NCBI GenBank assembly: GCA_019429405.1
Contig: JAHYIZ010000004.1
Span: 1-64,000, forward strand
Source: Paracoccaceae bacterium
GTDB taxonomy: Bacteria; Pseudomonadota; Alphaproteobacteria; Rhodobacterales; Rhodobacteraceae
Direction: 5' to 3'
Length of the DNA: 64,000 bases
Part shown: positions 25,273 through 34,728 of the stretch, one piece after another
Position numbering within the stretch: the stretch's first letter is position 1
Layout: the number at the start of each line of letters is the position of its first letter
The notes under the pieces: model-generated
What the model was told of the DNA's origin: nothing
Seen by the model: the letters and a program-made list of their open reading frames with translations, nothing else
Database searches by the model: none
Made by a program: the position numbers and the translations under genes

Positions 25273-28049
25273 GCGCGCGCGCCCCCTTTGGGCACCACGC
25301 GCGGGATCGGCGCAAAGGCGGGTTCGGCGTGGTCGCGCGGCCCCACCCGTTCGATGCGCACGCGCAGATCGAACCACGCCGCCTGCCCGGTGACGGGGTC
25401 CGAGTTCGACCAGCGTCGGCCGTCGCCCCGCTCGGGCAGCAGTTCGGAAATCAGATGGTTGAGCAAGAACCCTTCTTTCGCCTCGGGCGCGCCGTTATCA
25501 AGTGCCCATGCCGCGCGGCGCTTGCCGATCGCATTCCAGGTCCAGACGGTGTGTTCGTTCAGCGCCGCCATATGCGCCACCGGAACCACAATCTCGCCGC
25601 TGGGGCTGGTGACGCGGGCATAATCGCCGGCTTCAAACCCATGTTCCGCCCAGACTTTGGTGGGCAGATACAGGAAATTGCGCCCCCGGATCTGGCGCAG
25701 CCAGGCGTTTTGCGCGCCCCAGGAATGATACATGTCCATTGGCCGTTGCGTCAGCGCGTGCAGCGGGTAGGCGGTGGCGGTTTCCTCGCCAAACGGCGGA
25801 TACCAGATCGGAAGCGGGTCCATCGCCTCTGCCAGCTGCGCGCGCAAATGTTCGGGCGGCTGCGCGGGCCCGTGCCCCTCGGCGGCCAGCTGAAAGCGGC
25901 GCATCGGTTCGGACCAGAGCGCGAACAGATAGGGCTTCGGCGCGTCAAAGAACCCGGTCTTCACCGCCCATTCCTGATAGGCGGCGTTCCATGGTTTGTA
26001 AAACGCCGCCTCGGCAGGCACATGCGCCTGGTAGAACCCGCCGTTTTCGATGTAGCGGGCAAGCTGGTCGGGGTTTGGCGCGCCGCGCCCCTCTTGCGCC
26101 CCATCGGCCCCGCGCCAGCCGATCAGCGGCCCGATGCCGGGGCGGCGCTGATGGTGCACGATGTAATCGGCGTAGTTGGCGTATTTCGGGCTGCCATCCT
26201 CGGCCACCATGCCGGGCAGGCCCAGCCGCGCGCCAAGGTCAAGAAGCACCGACTGAAAGCCGCGCACGTCGCGATCGGGCGCGATGACCGGCCAGCGGAT
26301 ACTGTCGCCCGCCGCATCGGGTTCAGAAATCGGGCGGTCGAGCAGGCTGATACAGTCGTGCCGTTCCAGATAGGTGGTGTCAGGCAGGATCAGATCGGAA
26401 TAGGCGACCATCTCGCTGGCGTAGGCATCAGAATAGATGATGTGGGGGATCACATATTCGCCGTCGGCGCGCCTGTCGGTCAGCATCTCCATCACCCGCG
26501 CGGTGTTCATCGACGAATTCCACGCCATGTTGGCCATATAGAGAAAGAGCGTGTCGATCGGGTAGGGGTCGCCCGCGTGGGCGTTGGAAATGACCATGTG
26601 CATCAGGCCATGCGCCGAAAACGGGTTTTCCCAGGTAAATGCCTTGTCGATGCGGGCGGGGGTGCCATCGCGGGTAAGCGCCAGATGTTCGGGCCCGCGC
26701 ACATAGCCCAGCACCGGGCCGGGCAGCGGGGTGCCGGGCCGGGCGGCAAAGTGCGGCACCGCATGCGCTTCAACCGGCTTGGGGTAGGGCGGTTTCAGCC
26801 GGTAGCCGCCCGGCACCTCGACCGACCCGAGGATAATCTGCAACAGGTGCAGCGCGCGGGCGGTCTGAAAGCCGTTGGAGTGGGCCGAAATGCCGCGCAT
26901 CGCATGAAACGAAACCGGGCGGCCGGTCATTCCGGCGTGGCGGATACCGCGAAAATCGGTCCAGGGCTGGGCGACATCGATCGCCTCGTCAAAGGCCACG
27001 CGGGCCAGTTCGGCAGCCAACGACCGGATGCGCGGGGCGGCAATGCCGCAGCGCGCCGCCACCGCCTCGGGCGCGTATTCGGGGGCGAGGTAACGCTCTG
27101 CCATGTGCTGAAACACGGTTCGGTTACCCGCCCATGTGGCCCCCAGATCGGGTTCTACCCCGGCGCTATCCCAAGGCGCCGGTGCGCCGGTGCGCCGGTC
27201 GATGACGATCGGCGTGCCATCGCCATTGCGTGCCAACAGACCCTTTTCGGGGCCCTCGGCGGCGTTGACCAGCAAGGGCGCGTTGGTGAACCGCGCCAGA
27301 TAGGAATGGTCAATCTTGCCCGCCTCGAACAGGCAATGAATCAGCGCGAGGATGAAAAGGCCATCGGTGCCGGGCGTGATGCCATACCAGTCATCGGCGA
27401 TGGCATTGTAGCCGGTGCGGATCGGGTTCACCCCCACCACCCTCGCGCCCCGCGCCTTGAGCTTGCCCAGCCCGATCTTGATCGGGTTGCTGTCGTGATC
27501 TTCGGCCACGCCAAAGAGCACGAACAGCTTGGTGCGGTCCCAATCGGGTTGTCCAAATTCCCAGAACGCGCCGCCAATGGTGTAGATGCCCGCCGCCGCC
27601 ATGTTGACCGAGCAAAAGCCGCCATGCGCCGCGTAATTGGGGGTGCCAAAGGCCTGCGCCCACCAGCCTGTCAGCGATTGTGATTGGTCGCGCCCGGTGA
27701 AAAAGGCAAGCTTTTCGGGCGCGGTTTCGCGCAGCGGCTGCATCCAGGCCACCGCCAGTGCCAGCGCCTCATCCCAGCTGATCGGCACAAACGCGCCCGA
27801 CCCGCGCGGCCCGACCCGCTTCATCGGTTGGCGCAACCGGCTAGGCGCGGTGATCTGCATGATGCCGCTGGCGCCCTTGGCGCAGAGAACGCCCTTGTTC
27901 ACCGGGTGGTCGCGGTTGCCCTCGATGTAACTCACGCGGCCATCGCGCAGATGCACGTTGATGCCGCAACGGCAGGCGCACATGTAGCAGGTGGTCTGGC
28001 GCATGTCGTCCGATACGGCGCCTGATCGCGAAACGGTCGGCTGGGTCAT
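25269..28049 (-). CDS. soeA: Sulfite dehydrogenase molybdopterin subunit
   Basis: A 926-residue molybdopterin oxidoreductase of the PsrA/SoeA branch. An N-terminal [4Fe-4S] site is present (Cys21, Cys24, Cys28, Cys56). Cys146 in GGFCSVN is my candidate molybdenum ligand. There is no Tat signal, as expected for cytoplasmic SoeABC, which oxidises sulfite to sulfate. The C-terminal molybdopterin-binding domain is present (about residues 735-850). The gene is followed in an ATGA overlap by soeB. The identity as SoeA rather than polysulfide or thiosulfate reductase rests on the missing Tat signal and the sulfite exporter nearby. A GAGG site precedes ATG 28049. Confidence 0.85.
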   Translation of the reverse strand: MTQPTVSRSGAVSDDMRQTTCYMCACRCGINVHLRDGRVSYIEGNRDHPVNKGVLCAKGASGIMQITAPSRLRQPMKRVGPRGSGAFVPISWDEALALAVAWMQPLRETAPEKLAFFTGRDQSQSLTGWWAQAFGTPNYAAHGGFCSVNMAAAGIYTIGGAFWEFGQPDWDRTKLFVLFGVAEDHDSNPIKIGLGKLKARGARVVGVNPIRTGYNAIADDWYGITPGTDGLFILALIHCLFEAGKIDHSYLARFTNAPLLVNAAEGPEKGLLARNGDGTPIVIDRRTGAPAPWDSAGVEPDLGATWAGNRTVFQHMAERYLAPEYAPEAVAARCGIAAPRIRSLAAELARVAFDEAIDVAQPWTDFRGIRHAGMTGRPVSFHAMRGISAHSNGFQTARALHLLQIILGSVEVPGGYRLKPPYPKPVEAHAVPHFAARPGTPLPGPVLGYVRGPEHLALTRDGTPARIDKAFTWENPFSAHGLMHMVISNAHAGDPYPIDTLFLYMANMAWNSSMNTARVMEMLTDRRADGEYVIPHIIYSDAYASEMVAYSDLILPDTTYLERHDCISLLDRPISEPDAAGDSIRWPVIAPDRDVRGFQSVLLDLGARLGLPGMVAEDGSPKYANYADYIVHHQRRPGIGPLIGWRGADGAQEGRGAPNPDQLARYIENGGFYQAHVPAEAAFYKPWNAAYQEWAVKTGFFDAPKPYLFALWSEPMRRFQLAAEGHGPAQPPEHLRAQLAEAMDPLPIWYPPFGEETATAYPLHALTQRPMDMYHSWGAQNAWLRQIRGRNFLYLPTKVWAEHGFEAGDYARVTSPSGEIVVPVAHMAALNEHTVWTWNAIGKRRAAWALDNGAPEAKEGFLLNHLISELLPERGDGRRWSNSDPVTGQAAWFDLRVRIERVGPRDHAEPAFAPIPRVVPKGGARA

Positions 28050-28323
28050 TTGAAAGCCTCGGAAATGAAATCAGTTTTCGGCAATCCGTGAAACCCCGCT
28101 TCGTTCGCCGAGCATCCTATGCACATTTGCATCAAGGTGGCAGCGCAGATTGACTACAGGCGGAATTTAAGAGGATTCATTCCTGGGCTGGTCCGGCGGC
28201 GCAAGAAACTTACCCCCCGGAATGCCCCGGCGTGACGTGGATATTTGTGCCAAGGCAAGCGGCAGGGGTTTTCGCCGCCGCACCGCGCGGCTAGAGTTTG
28301 ACACAAGACAACAGGAGGCCGCG

Positions 28324-28560
28324 ATGCGCTGCGTGTTCGTTCAGGTAAGGTGCCAGCCCGGCAAGACCTATGAGGTGGCCGACGCCATCTATGACCGCGA
28401 GGTGGTGAGCGAGCTATACTCGACCTCGGGCGATTATGACCTGCTTGCCAAGGTTTATGTGCCCGATGACGCCGACGTGGGGCATTTTCTGACCGAGGCG
28501 CTGTTTGACATTCCGGGCATTAGCCGGACGCTCACGACGATGACATTCAAGGCGTTCTGA
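28324..28560 (+). CDS. Stand-alone Lrp/AsnC ligand-binding (RAM) domain protein
   Basis: A 78-residue protein that corresponds only to the regulatory domain of Lrp/AsnC regulators; no DNA-binding helix-turn-helix is present. The start MRCVFVQVRCQPGK and the GDYDLLAKVYVPDD segment are typical. Such one-domain proteins form decamers that bind amino acids or other small molecules and may modify full regulators. ATG 28324 has CAGGAGG upstream, so I reject the longer frame from 28222. It diverges from soeA with 274 bases between (28050-28323, no other feature seen) and may have a separate role. Confidence 0.85.
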   Translation: MRCVFVQVRCQPGKTYEVADAIYDREVVSELYSTSGDYDLLAKVYVPDDADVGHFLTEALFDIPGISRTLTTMTFKAF

Positions 28561-28563
28561 GGT

Positions 28564-29322
28564 TCAGGGGCGCAAAAAGCGGAACGCCGCCGAGGCCGCC
28601 CAGCCCGCCGCCACCGCGATAAAGAGCGAGAGAAGCCCATAGACCAGCGGGTTTTGCCGCGAGAGCACAAAGATCATGCGCTCGATACCGACCTTGTGCA
28701 CCGGCAATGCCGCGCGGTGGGCGTCAATCACGATGCCGCCCCGCAGCAGGAAGATGCGGGTCTTGTAGTCGCCCTCGACGAGGTTGGCGGGTAGCCGGAA
28801 GTCGGCGCGAAAGAGCGTACCCTCGACCAGTGTGACCGCGCCTTCGGCAAGCGAATATTGCCCCTCGGCCGCACGGATGCGCAGCAGGGCCTCGGTAAAG
28901 GGGCGCGCGTCTTCAACCTCAAGCGGGCCGGAAAAGGCGCGCACCGCAAGCGGCACCGAAATGCGCTGGCGCACGTCTTCGGCGGGGTCGAGAATTTCGG
29001 CCAGCGGGGCGGTGCTGGCCACCGCATAATAGCTTGGCGTCGCCGCCACGCCGACCTTTTCGGTATTTATCCAGATGCCCGCTTCACGGTTCTTCTTGCG
29101 GATCGTCACGGCGCCAGAGGGCCCTTCTAGCGTTACGATCACATGCAGCGGCGGCCCATCGGGTTCGGGCGCATCGCGCCGCACCGCGCCGTAGATCAGC
29201 ACTTCCGAGCCGTCAAAGCGCGCGGTAATGCCGATCTCGTCAAGCGAAAGCCCGGCCACCACGGTTTCGGCGCGCGCGGGAAGCGCGCCAAGCAGCAGCA
29301 TGAGGGCAAGCAGGCGGATCAT
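28564..29322 (-). CDS. TIGR02186 family membrane-associated protein
   Basis: A 252-residue protein with a signal peptide (ending PARAE, residue 19) and a C-terminal membrane helix (about 227-248). The middle is beta-rich (VAGLSLDEIGITARFDGSEVLIYG, then a long Ig-like region). It matches the TIGR02186 family, usually found beside TauE/SafE-type exporters; the biochemical function is unknown. The ATG at 29322 overlaps the stop of the tauE-like gene (ATGA), so the two are translationally coupled. Its partner context suggests a role in export or sensing of sulfur-containing anions. Confidence 0.83.
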   Translation of the reverse strand: MIRLLALMLLLGALPARAETVVAGLSLDEIGITARFDGSEVLIYGAVRRDAPEPDGPPLHVIVTLEGPSGAVTIRKKNREAGIWINTEKVGVAATPSYYAVASTAPLAEILDPAEDVRQRISVPLAVRAFSGPLEVEDARPFTEALLRIRAAEGQYSLAEGAVTLVEGTLFRADFRLPANLVEGDYKTRIFLLRGGIVIDAHRAALPVHKVGIERMIFVLSRQNPLVYGLLSLFIAVAAGWAASAAFRFLRP

Positions 29323-30239
29323 CGCAGCACCGTGGTGTGAAGCGAGTAAAGCTCAGCCGGGGTCAACAGCAGATCGAGCGCCAGCTTGGCCGCGACGGCC
29401 AGCACCAGCGCGGCCAGCAGAATGCGCAATTGTTCGGCCTTCAGACGCCCCGATAGCCGGGTGCCGATCTGCGCCCCCACCACGCCGCCCAAAATCAGCA
29501 GCAACGCCAGCACCACATCGACCGATTGGTTGGTGATCGCATGCGCCATGGTGGTGAAGGCCGAGACGAAGATGACCTGAAAGAGCGACGTTCCGATCAC
29601 CACCTTGGTGGGCATGCCCAGAAGGTAGATCATCGCGGGCACCATGATGAAACCGCCGCCGACCCCCATGATCGCCGCCAGCACGCCCACGATGAACCCC
29701 ACCGCCACCGGCGGAATGACCGAGATGTAAAGGCCTGAGGCGCGGAATTTCATCTTCAGCGGCAGGTTGTGCACCCAGTGGTGCTGGTGGCGTTTGGCAC
29801 GGGGGCCGCCGGGGCGGCGGGCGCGGCGCCATGCGCGCACCCCTTCTTGTGCCATCAAAAGGCCGATGAAGCCCAAGAACAGCACATAGGAAAGTTGCAC
29901 CACAAGGTCGATCTGGCCCAGCGCCTGCAACCAGTTGAAGGCAAAGATGCCGGCGCCCGCCCCCGCCACGCCGCCCACCAGCAGCACCATTCCCATCGGA
30001 ATATCGACCGATTTGCGCTTGAGATGCGCGAGCACCCCGGAAACCGACGAGGCCACGACCTGATTTGATCCGGTCGCCACCGCCACGCCGGGCGGGATGC
30101 CGATGAAGAACAGCAAGGGCGTGATCAAGAACCCGCCGCCGACCCCGAACAGGCCCGACAGCACGCCGACCACGCCGCCCAAGCCCAAGAGCAGCAGCGC
30201 GTTGACGGCAACCTCGGCGATGGGCAGATAAATCAGCAT
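29319..30239 (-). CDS. TauE/SafE family sulfite or sulfonate exporter
   Basis: A 306-residue membrane permease with about eight helices, of the TauE/SafE family, which moves sulfite or related anions out of the cell. Motifs include GVLSGLFGVGGGFLITPLL near the N-terminus and IMGVGGGFIMVPAMIYLLG, the duplicated family signature. The start is taken at 30239 (MLIYLPI), since the extra residues of the frame from 30284 are not membrane-like. It precedes the TIGR02186 gene, and soeABC lies 1.3 kb away on the same strand, so sulfite oxidation and sulfite export sit side by side. Confidence 0.9.
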   Translation of the reverse strand: MLIYLPIAEVAVNALLLLGLGGVVGVLSGLFGVGGGFLITPLLFFIGIPPGVAVATGSNQVVASSVSGVLAHLKRKSVDIPMGMVLLVGGVAGAGAGIFAFNWLQALGQIDLVVQLSYVLFLGFIGLLMAQEGVRAWRRARRPGGPRAKRHQHHWVHNLPLKMKFRASGLYISVIPPVAVGFIVGVLAAIMGVGGGFIMVPAMIYLLGMPTKVVIGTSLFQVIFVSAFTTMAHAITNQSVDVVLALLLILGGVVGAQIGTRLSGRLKAEQLRILLAALVLAVAAKLALDLLLTPAELYSLHTTVLR

Positions 30240-30310
30240 TCTTCGGTCTGTGCGGCTCGTTGGGGGAAACCTTGCGCCCGTCACCGGGCGCTGTCAAACC
30301 CCGCTGGGGG

Positions 30311-31114
30311 TCAGGCGAGGTCGCGCAGGTATCTTCGCAAAACACGTTCCAGTTTTGCCGCACCCAGCGGCGCCATGGCCTTGGTGTGTTCGTGGCTGAT
30401 CGCCTCTGCCGACATCCCAGCGCCCATGTTGGTCACCACTGAAACGGCGGCGACGCGCAGCCCGAGAAAGCGCGCAAGGATCACTTCGGGCACAGTCGAC
30501 ATGCCCACGGCATCAGCGCCCAGAACCTTGGCGGCCCTAATTTCGGCAGGGGTTTCAAACGAGGGGCCGGAAAACCAGCAGTAGACGCCTTCGGGCAGGT
30601 CTACCCCTTCGGCCTTGGCAGCGGCGCGCAGGGCGGCACGCAGCCTTCGGTCGTGCGCCTCGGTCATCGGCACGAAACGGGCATCATCGGCCTCGCCAAT
30701 CAGCGGGTTGGCGCCGGAAAGGTTGATGTGGTCGTTCAGCAGCATCAGGCCGCCCGGTGGAATATCGGGGCGCAGGCTGCCGGCCGCGTTGGTCAGCAGC
30801 ACGCAATCAGTGCCAAGCGCTTTCAGCACTTCGAGCGGCAGGCGCATTTCGGCGGGGTTGCCGCGTTCGTAGTAATGCGCGCGCCCGCCGAACACCGCCA
30901 CGCGCACGCCCTCCAGATCGCCGATTACCAGCTTGGGGTTGTGCCCCGAAACCCCGGCATGCGGAAAGCCCGGCAGGTCGGCATAGTCGATGGCCACACC
31001 CTGCACCGCCCCGGCAAGATGCCCGAGGCCGGAACCAAGGATCAGCCCCAACCGGGGCGGTTCGGACCCGGCGCGGGCGCGGATGAGGGCGGTAAGCTCA
31101 GCGCTCTTTGACAT
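30311..31114 (-). CDS. Purine nucleoside phosphorylase
   Basis: A 267-residue trimeric-type purine nucleoside phosphorylase that splits purine nucleosides with phosphate into a free base and pentose-1-phosphate. The phosphate-site motif GSGLGHL (residues 27-33), the GRAHYYE segment, the SGPSFETPAEIRAAK loop and TNMGAGMSAEAISHEHT are clear. It overlaps the stop of the ABC permease gene upstream by 17 bases and is the last gene of the operon, so imported nucleosides are probably degraded at once by this enzyme. Confidence 0.93.
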   Translation of the reverse strand: MSKSAELTALIRARAGSEPPRLGLILGSGLGHLAGAVQGVAIDYADLPGFPHAGVSGHNPKLVIGDLEGVRVAVFGGRAHYYERGNPAEMRLPLEVLKALGTDCVLLTNAAGSLRPDIPPGGLMLLNDHINLSGANPLIGEADDARFVPMTEAHDRRLRAALRAAAKAEGVDLPEGVYCWFSGPSFETPAEIRAAKVLGADAVGMSTVPEVILARFLGLRVAAVSVVTNMGAGMSAEAISHEHTKAMAPLGAAKLERVLRRYLRDLA

Positions 31115-32066
31115 AGGCTTCTCCTCCGGCGCGCGGCGGGGTGGCCTTGCCGATGAACCCGGCCAGAATGACCACGGTCAGAATATAGGGCAGCGCCTGC
31201 ATGAACTGCACCGGCACCACAAAGAGGCCGACGTCAATGTTCTGAAACCGGATTGCCACCGCCTCCAGCAAGCCGAAAAGCATGGTTGCGCCCAGTGCCC
31301 GCCATGGCCGCCAGTTGGCGAAGATGAGGGCGGCCAGCGCGATGAAGCCCTTGCCCGCCGTCATCTCTTTGCCAAAGCCCGCCGAGGGGGCAGAGGTGGC
31401 AAGATAGGCCCCTGCGATGCCGCACAAGAGGCCCGCCATCGCTACCGCCGTATAGCGCAACCGTACCACTGAAATGCCCGCAGTATCAACCGATTCAGGG
31501 TTTTCGCCCACCGCGCGCAGGCGCAACCCGAAGCGGGTGCGAAACAGCAGCCACCATGTCAGCGGCACGCAGGCGAAGGCGATATAAACCAGAATCGTGT
31601 GGCCCGAGATCAGGTCATGGTAGATCGGCCCGAACACAGGCACCCCGGCCAGCGCATCGGCGCCCGGCAGGGTGATCGATTCGAAGCGCGCGTCGCCCTT
31701 GATCGGCGGCGTGCGACCGCCAAGGTGAAACCAGCGCTGGCCGATCAGCACCGTCAGCCCCGAGGCCAGAAAGTTGATCGCCACGCCCGAAATCAGCTGG
31801 TTGCCGCGAAAGGTGATCGAGGCGATGCCGTGGATGATGGCCAACGACAGCGACCCGCCAATGCCCGCGATCAGCCCCAGCCAGGCCGAACCGGTAATCG
31901 AGGCCACGGCACCCGCAAAGAACGCGGCCATCAGCATCTTGCCTTCAAGCCCGATGTCGAACACGCCCGAGCGTTCCGAATAAAGCCCGGCGAGGCAGGC
32001 CAACAGCAGAGGCACGCCAAGGCGCACGCCAGAGTCGAGCACTTGTAGCAGCGTTGAAAGGTCCAT
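31098..32066 (-). CDS. BMP-type nucleoside ABC transporter, permease 2
   Basis: A 322-residue inner-membrane permease of the BMP (basic membrane protein) nucleoside/purine ABC family, with about ten helices and the conserved SGVFDIGLEGKMLMAAFFAG region followed by the GIASITFRGNQLISGVAINFLASGL stretch. It pairs with the other permease upstream to form the membrane channel. The ATG at 32066 overlaps the preceding gene's stop. It is followed by purine nucleoside phosphorylase, supporting a nucleoside import role. Confidence 0.9.
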   Translation of the reverse strand: MDLSTLLQVLDSGVRLGVPLLLACLAGLYSERSGVFDIGLEGKMLMAAFFAGAVASITGSAWLGLIAGIGGSLSLAIIHGIASITFRGNQLISGVAINFLASGLTVLIGQRWFHLGGRTPPIKGDARFESITLPGADALAGVPVFGPIYHDLISGHTILVYIAFACVPLTWWLLFRTRFGLRLRAVGENPESVDTAGISVVRLRYTAVAMAGLLCGIAGAYLATSAPSAGFGKEMTAGKGFIALAALIFANWRPWRALGATMLFGLLEAVAIRFQNIDVGLFVVPVQFMQALPYILTVVILAGFIGKATPPRAGGEAYVKER

Positions 32067-33160
32067 CAGGCTGCCCTCCTGCGCGCGAGGCCAAAGGCCC
32101 AGGCCACCGCCATGCGCATCATGTTATCAAGCGCCCCGGTGAAGAGGATCACCAGCGCCTGCACCACTGTGCGCAATTCGATCGGAATCGAGGTCCAGAG
32201 CCCAAGCTCGGCGCCGCCCTGATAGAGAAAGCCGAACAGGAGCGCTGCAAGGAACACCCCGAACGGGTGGTTGCGCCCCATCAGCGCCACGGCAATGCCG
32301 ATGAACCCGGCGCCCTCAACCGCGTTCAGCACCAGCCGTTCGGCCTCGCCCATGACGTTGTTGATGGCCATCATGCCCGACAGGCCACCCGAAATCAGCA
32401 TCACATACATCGTAATGCGAAACGGCGAGATGCCCGCGTAAACCGCGGCCGATTCCGATTTGCCAAATGCCCGGATCGCATAGCCAAGGCGCGAGCGGAA
32501 CATGAGATACCAGACCGCCACGCAGGCCGCGAGTGCAATGAACAGCGTGATGTTTGCCGGGGTGTTCTTGTCGAAATAGCTGCCGATCAGCGGCAGATCG
32601 TGAAGCGTGGGCAGATGCGCGCCCTTGGGGAAACGGGCGGTGGCGGGGTCCATGCTGCCTTTGGGGCGCAGGATGTTGACCAGCACATAATTCAGCACCG
32701 CCGCGCCGATGAAGTTGAACATCATCGTGGTAATCACGATGTGGCTGCCGCGCCGTGCCTGCAACCACGCCGGAATAGCGGCCCATGCTGCGCCAAACAC
32801 CACCGCCCCCAGCATCGCCGCAGGCAACGCCAGCGACCAGTGCGGCCACGGCACCGCCAGCGCCACCACCGCCACGCCAAGCCCGCCGAGCATCGCCTGC
32901 CCCTCGCCGCCAATGTTGAACAGGCTGGCGCGAAACGCGATGGAAACCGCAAGCCCGGTGAACATGAAGTTTGTGGCGTAATAGAGCGTGTAGCCCCAGC
33001 CGTAGGCCGACCCCAGCGCCCCATCGACCATGATTTTCAGCGCTTCCCAAGGGTTTTCGCCAATGTAGACGATGACCAGCGCCGAGATTGCAAAGGCCGC
33101 GATAACGCTCATCAGTGGAATCAGCACCACGTCGGCCCATGGTGGAAGTTTATGCATCAC
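32066..33160 (-). CDS. BMP-type nucleoside ABC transporter, permease 1
   Basis: A 364-residue membrane permease of the BMP nucleoside ABC family. It carries a family-typical FNIGGEGQAMLGGLGVAVV stretch and ends in hydrophobic helices. It overlaps both neighbours by a few bases, so the ATPase, both permeases and the phosphorylase form one tightly coupled operon. The residues MMHKLPPWADVV place the start at 33160, with no better alternative. Confidence 0.9.
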   Translation of the reverse strand: MMHKLPPWADVVLIPLMSVIAAFAISALVIVYIGENPWEALKIMVDGALGSAYGWGYTLYYATNFMFTGLAVSIAFRASLFNIGGEGQAMLGGLGVAVVALAVPWPHWSLALPAAMLGAVVFGAAWAAIPAWLQARRGSHIVITTMMFNFIGAAVLNYVLVNILRPKGSMDPATARFPKGAHLPTLHDLPLIGSYFDKNTPANITLFIALAACVAVWYLMFRSRLGYAIRAFGKSESAAVYAGISPFRITMYVMLISGGLSGMMAINNVMGEAERLVLNAVEGAGFIGIAVALMGRNHPFGVFLAALLFGFLYQGGAELGLWTSIPIELRTVVQALVILFTGALDNMMRMAVAWAFGLARRRAA

Positions 33161-34722
33161 GCGGCCTCTCCGCCAACACCTGCCATCAGAAGGCCCAATT
33201 CGCGCTGGTTGGTCTCATCCGGGTTGCGCTCGCCCATGATGCGGCCATCGAACATCACCGCGATACGGTCTGACACGCTGAGAATCTCATCAAGTTCGAC
33301 ACTGACCAACAGCACCGCCTTGCCCGCATCGCGCAGCGCGATGATCTGCTTGTGGATGAACTCGATCGCGCCGATATCGACGCCGCGCGTAGGCTGGCCC
33401 ACCAGCAACAGGTCGGGGTTGCGCTCGATCTCGCGCGCCAGCACCAGTTTTTGCTGGTTGCCGCCCGAGAAACTCTTGGCCGGAAGCATCGGGTTGGGCG
33501 GGCGCACGTCGAACCGCTCCATCTTTTTCGCCGCCTCGGCAATGATGCCCGCGTTATCCATCAAGATCGCGTTCGACTGGTATTCCGGCGCATTGTGGTA
33601 GCCGAAGACCAGATTTTCCCAAGCGGTGAAATCCATGATCAGGCCAAGGTGCTGGCGGTCTTCGGGCACATGCGCAATGCCGCGCGCGCGCCGGGTCTGG
33701 CCATCGGAATGGCGCCCGCCAAGGTCGATCTCCACCCCGTTGATGCGCACGGTGCCGGTCGCCTTCTGAAACCCCCCGAGAACTTTCAACAGCTCTGACT
33801 GGCCATTGCCCGATACGCCCGCAATGCCGAAAATCTCGCCCGCGCGGACCGTAAAGCTGATGCCCTTCACGCGTTCCACGCCGTCGGCATCGACCACGCG
33901 CAGGTTTTCCACCTCAAGCACATTGGCGCCGGGGGCGGCCTCGCCCTTTTGCACATCGAGCAGCACCTTGCGGCCCACCATCAGCTCGGCCAGCGCCTCG
34001 GGGCTGGTTTCGCTGGTCTTGACGGTCGCTGTCATCTCGCCGCGCCGCATGACGCTGACGGTATCGGTAATCTCCATGATCTCGCGTAGCTTGTGGGTGA
34101 TCAGGATGATGGTCTTGCCCTGTTCGCGCAGGTTTCGCAGAATGCGAAACAGATGGTCGGCCTCGTCGGGCGTCAGCACCCCGGTCGGCTCATCCAGAAT
34201 CAGCACCGCGGCATGGCGGTAGAGCGCCTTGAGAATTTCGACCCGCTGCAACTGCCCGACCGAAAGATCTTCGATCAGCGCGTCGGGGTCCACCTCAAGC
34301 GAGTATTCGCGCGCCAGCTCTTGCAGCGCTGTGCGGGCCTTGGCCAGTGACGGGCGCAGCAACATGCCGTCTTCGACGCCCAGAATGACATTTTCCAGCA
34401 CCGTAAAGTTCTGCACCAGCTTGAAGTGCTGAAACACCATGCCGATGCCCGCGCGGATCGCGGCCTGGCTGTCGTGAATGATGGTGGGCACGCCGCCGAT
34501 AAGAATCTCGCCAGCGTCGGCCTTGTAGAACCCGTAAAGGATCGACATCAGCGTCGATTTACCCGCGCCGTTTTCCCCGATGATGCCATGGATCGTGCCC
34601 GGCATCACCCGAATGGATATGTCTTTATTCGCTTGCACCGGCCCGAAGGCCTTGGAAATGCTGCGCAGTTCGATGGCGGGGGCGGCAGTTTCCTGCCGCC
34701 CCGAAGGTTGAGCCAGCGCCAT
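33157..34722 (-). CDS. BMP-type nucleoside ABC transporter, ATPase with two ABC domains
   Basis: A 521-residue double ABC ATPase driving nucleoside import. The N-terminal domain has Walker A GENGAGKST and signature LSVGQLQRVEI with ILDEPTGVLTPDEADH; the second domain has GVSGNGQSELL in place of a standard Walker A and signature FSGGNQQKLVLAREI. This degenerate second site is usual in the family. It follows the substrate-binding protein gene by a 6-base gap and overlaps the first permease gene. Confidence 0.93.
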   Translation of the reverse strand: MALAQPSGRQETAAPAIELRSISKAFGPVQANKDISIRVMPGTIHGIIGENGAGKSTLMSILYGFYKADAGEILIGGVPTIIHDSQAAIRAGIGMVFQHFKLVQNFTVLENVILGVEDGMLLRPSLAKARTALQELAREYSLEVDPDALIEDLSVGQLQRVEILKALYRHAAVLILDEPTGVLTPDEADHLFRILRNLREQGKTIILITHKLREIMEITDTVSVMRRGEMTATVKTSETSPEALAELMVGRKVLLDVQKGEAAPGANVLEVENLRVVDADGVERVKGISFTVRAGEIFGIAGVSGNGQSELLKVLGGFQKATGTVRINGVEIDLGGRHSDGQTRRARGIAHVPEDRQHLGLIMDFTAWENLVFGYHNAPEYQSNAILMDNAGIIAEAAKKMERFDVRPPNPMLPAKSFSGGNQQKLVLAREIERNPDLLLVGQPTRGVDIGAIEFIHKQIIALRDAGKAVLLVSVELDEILSVSDRIAVMFDGRIMGERNPDETNQRELGLLMAGVGGEAA

Positions 34723-34728
34723 GGCCGA

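Noticed and set aside
25329-27683. 784-residue frame on the plus strand opposite soeA
   Set aside because: Antisense shadow of soeA; Arg/His/Gly-rich and without recognisable motifs.
25269-28049. Selenocysteine-containing formate dehydrogenase
   Set aside because: The frame is continuous without an in-frame UGA, and the neighbouring sulfur genes point to SoeA.
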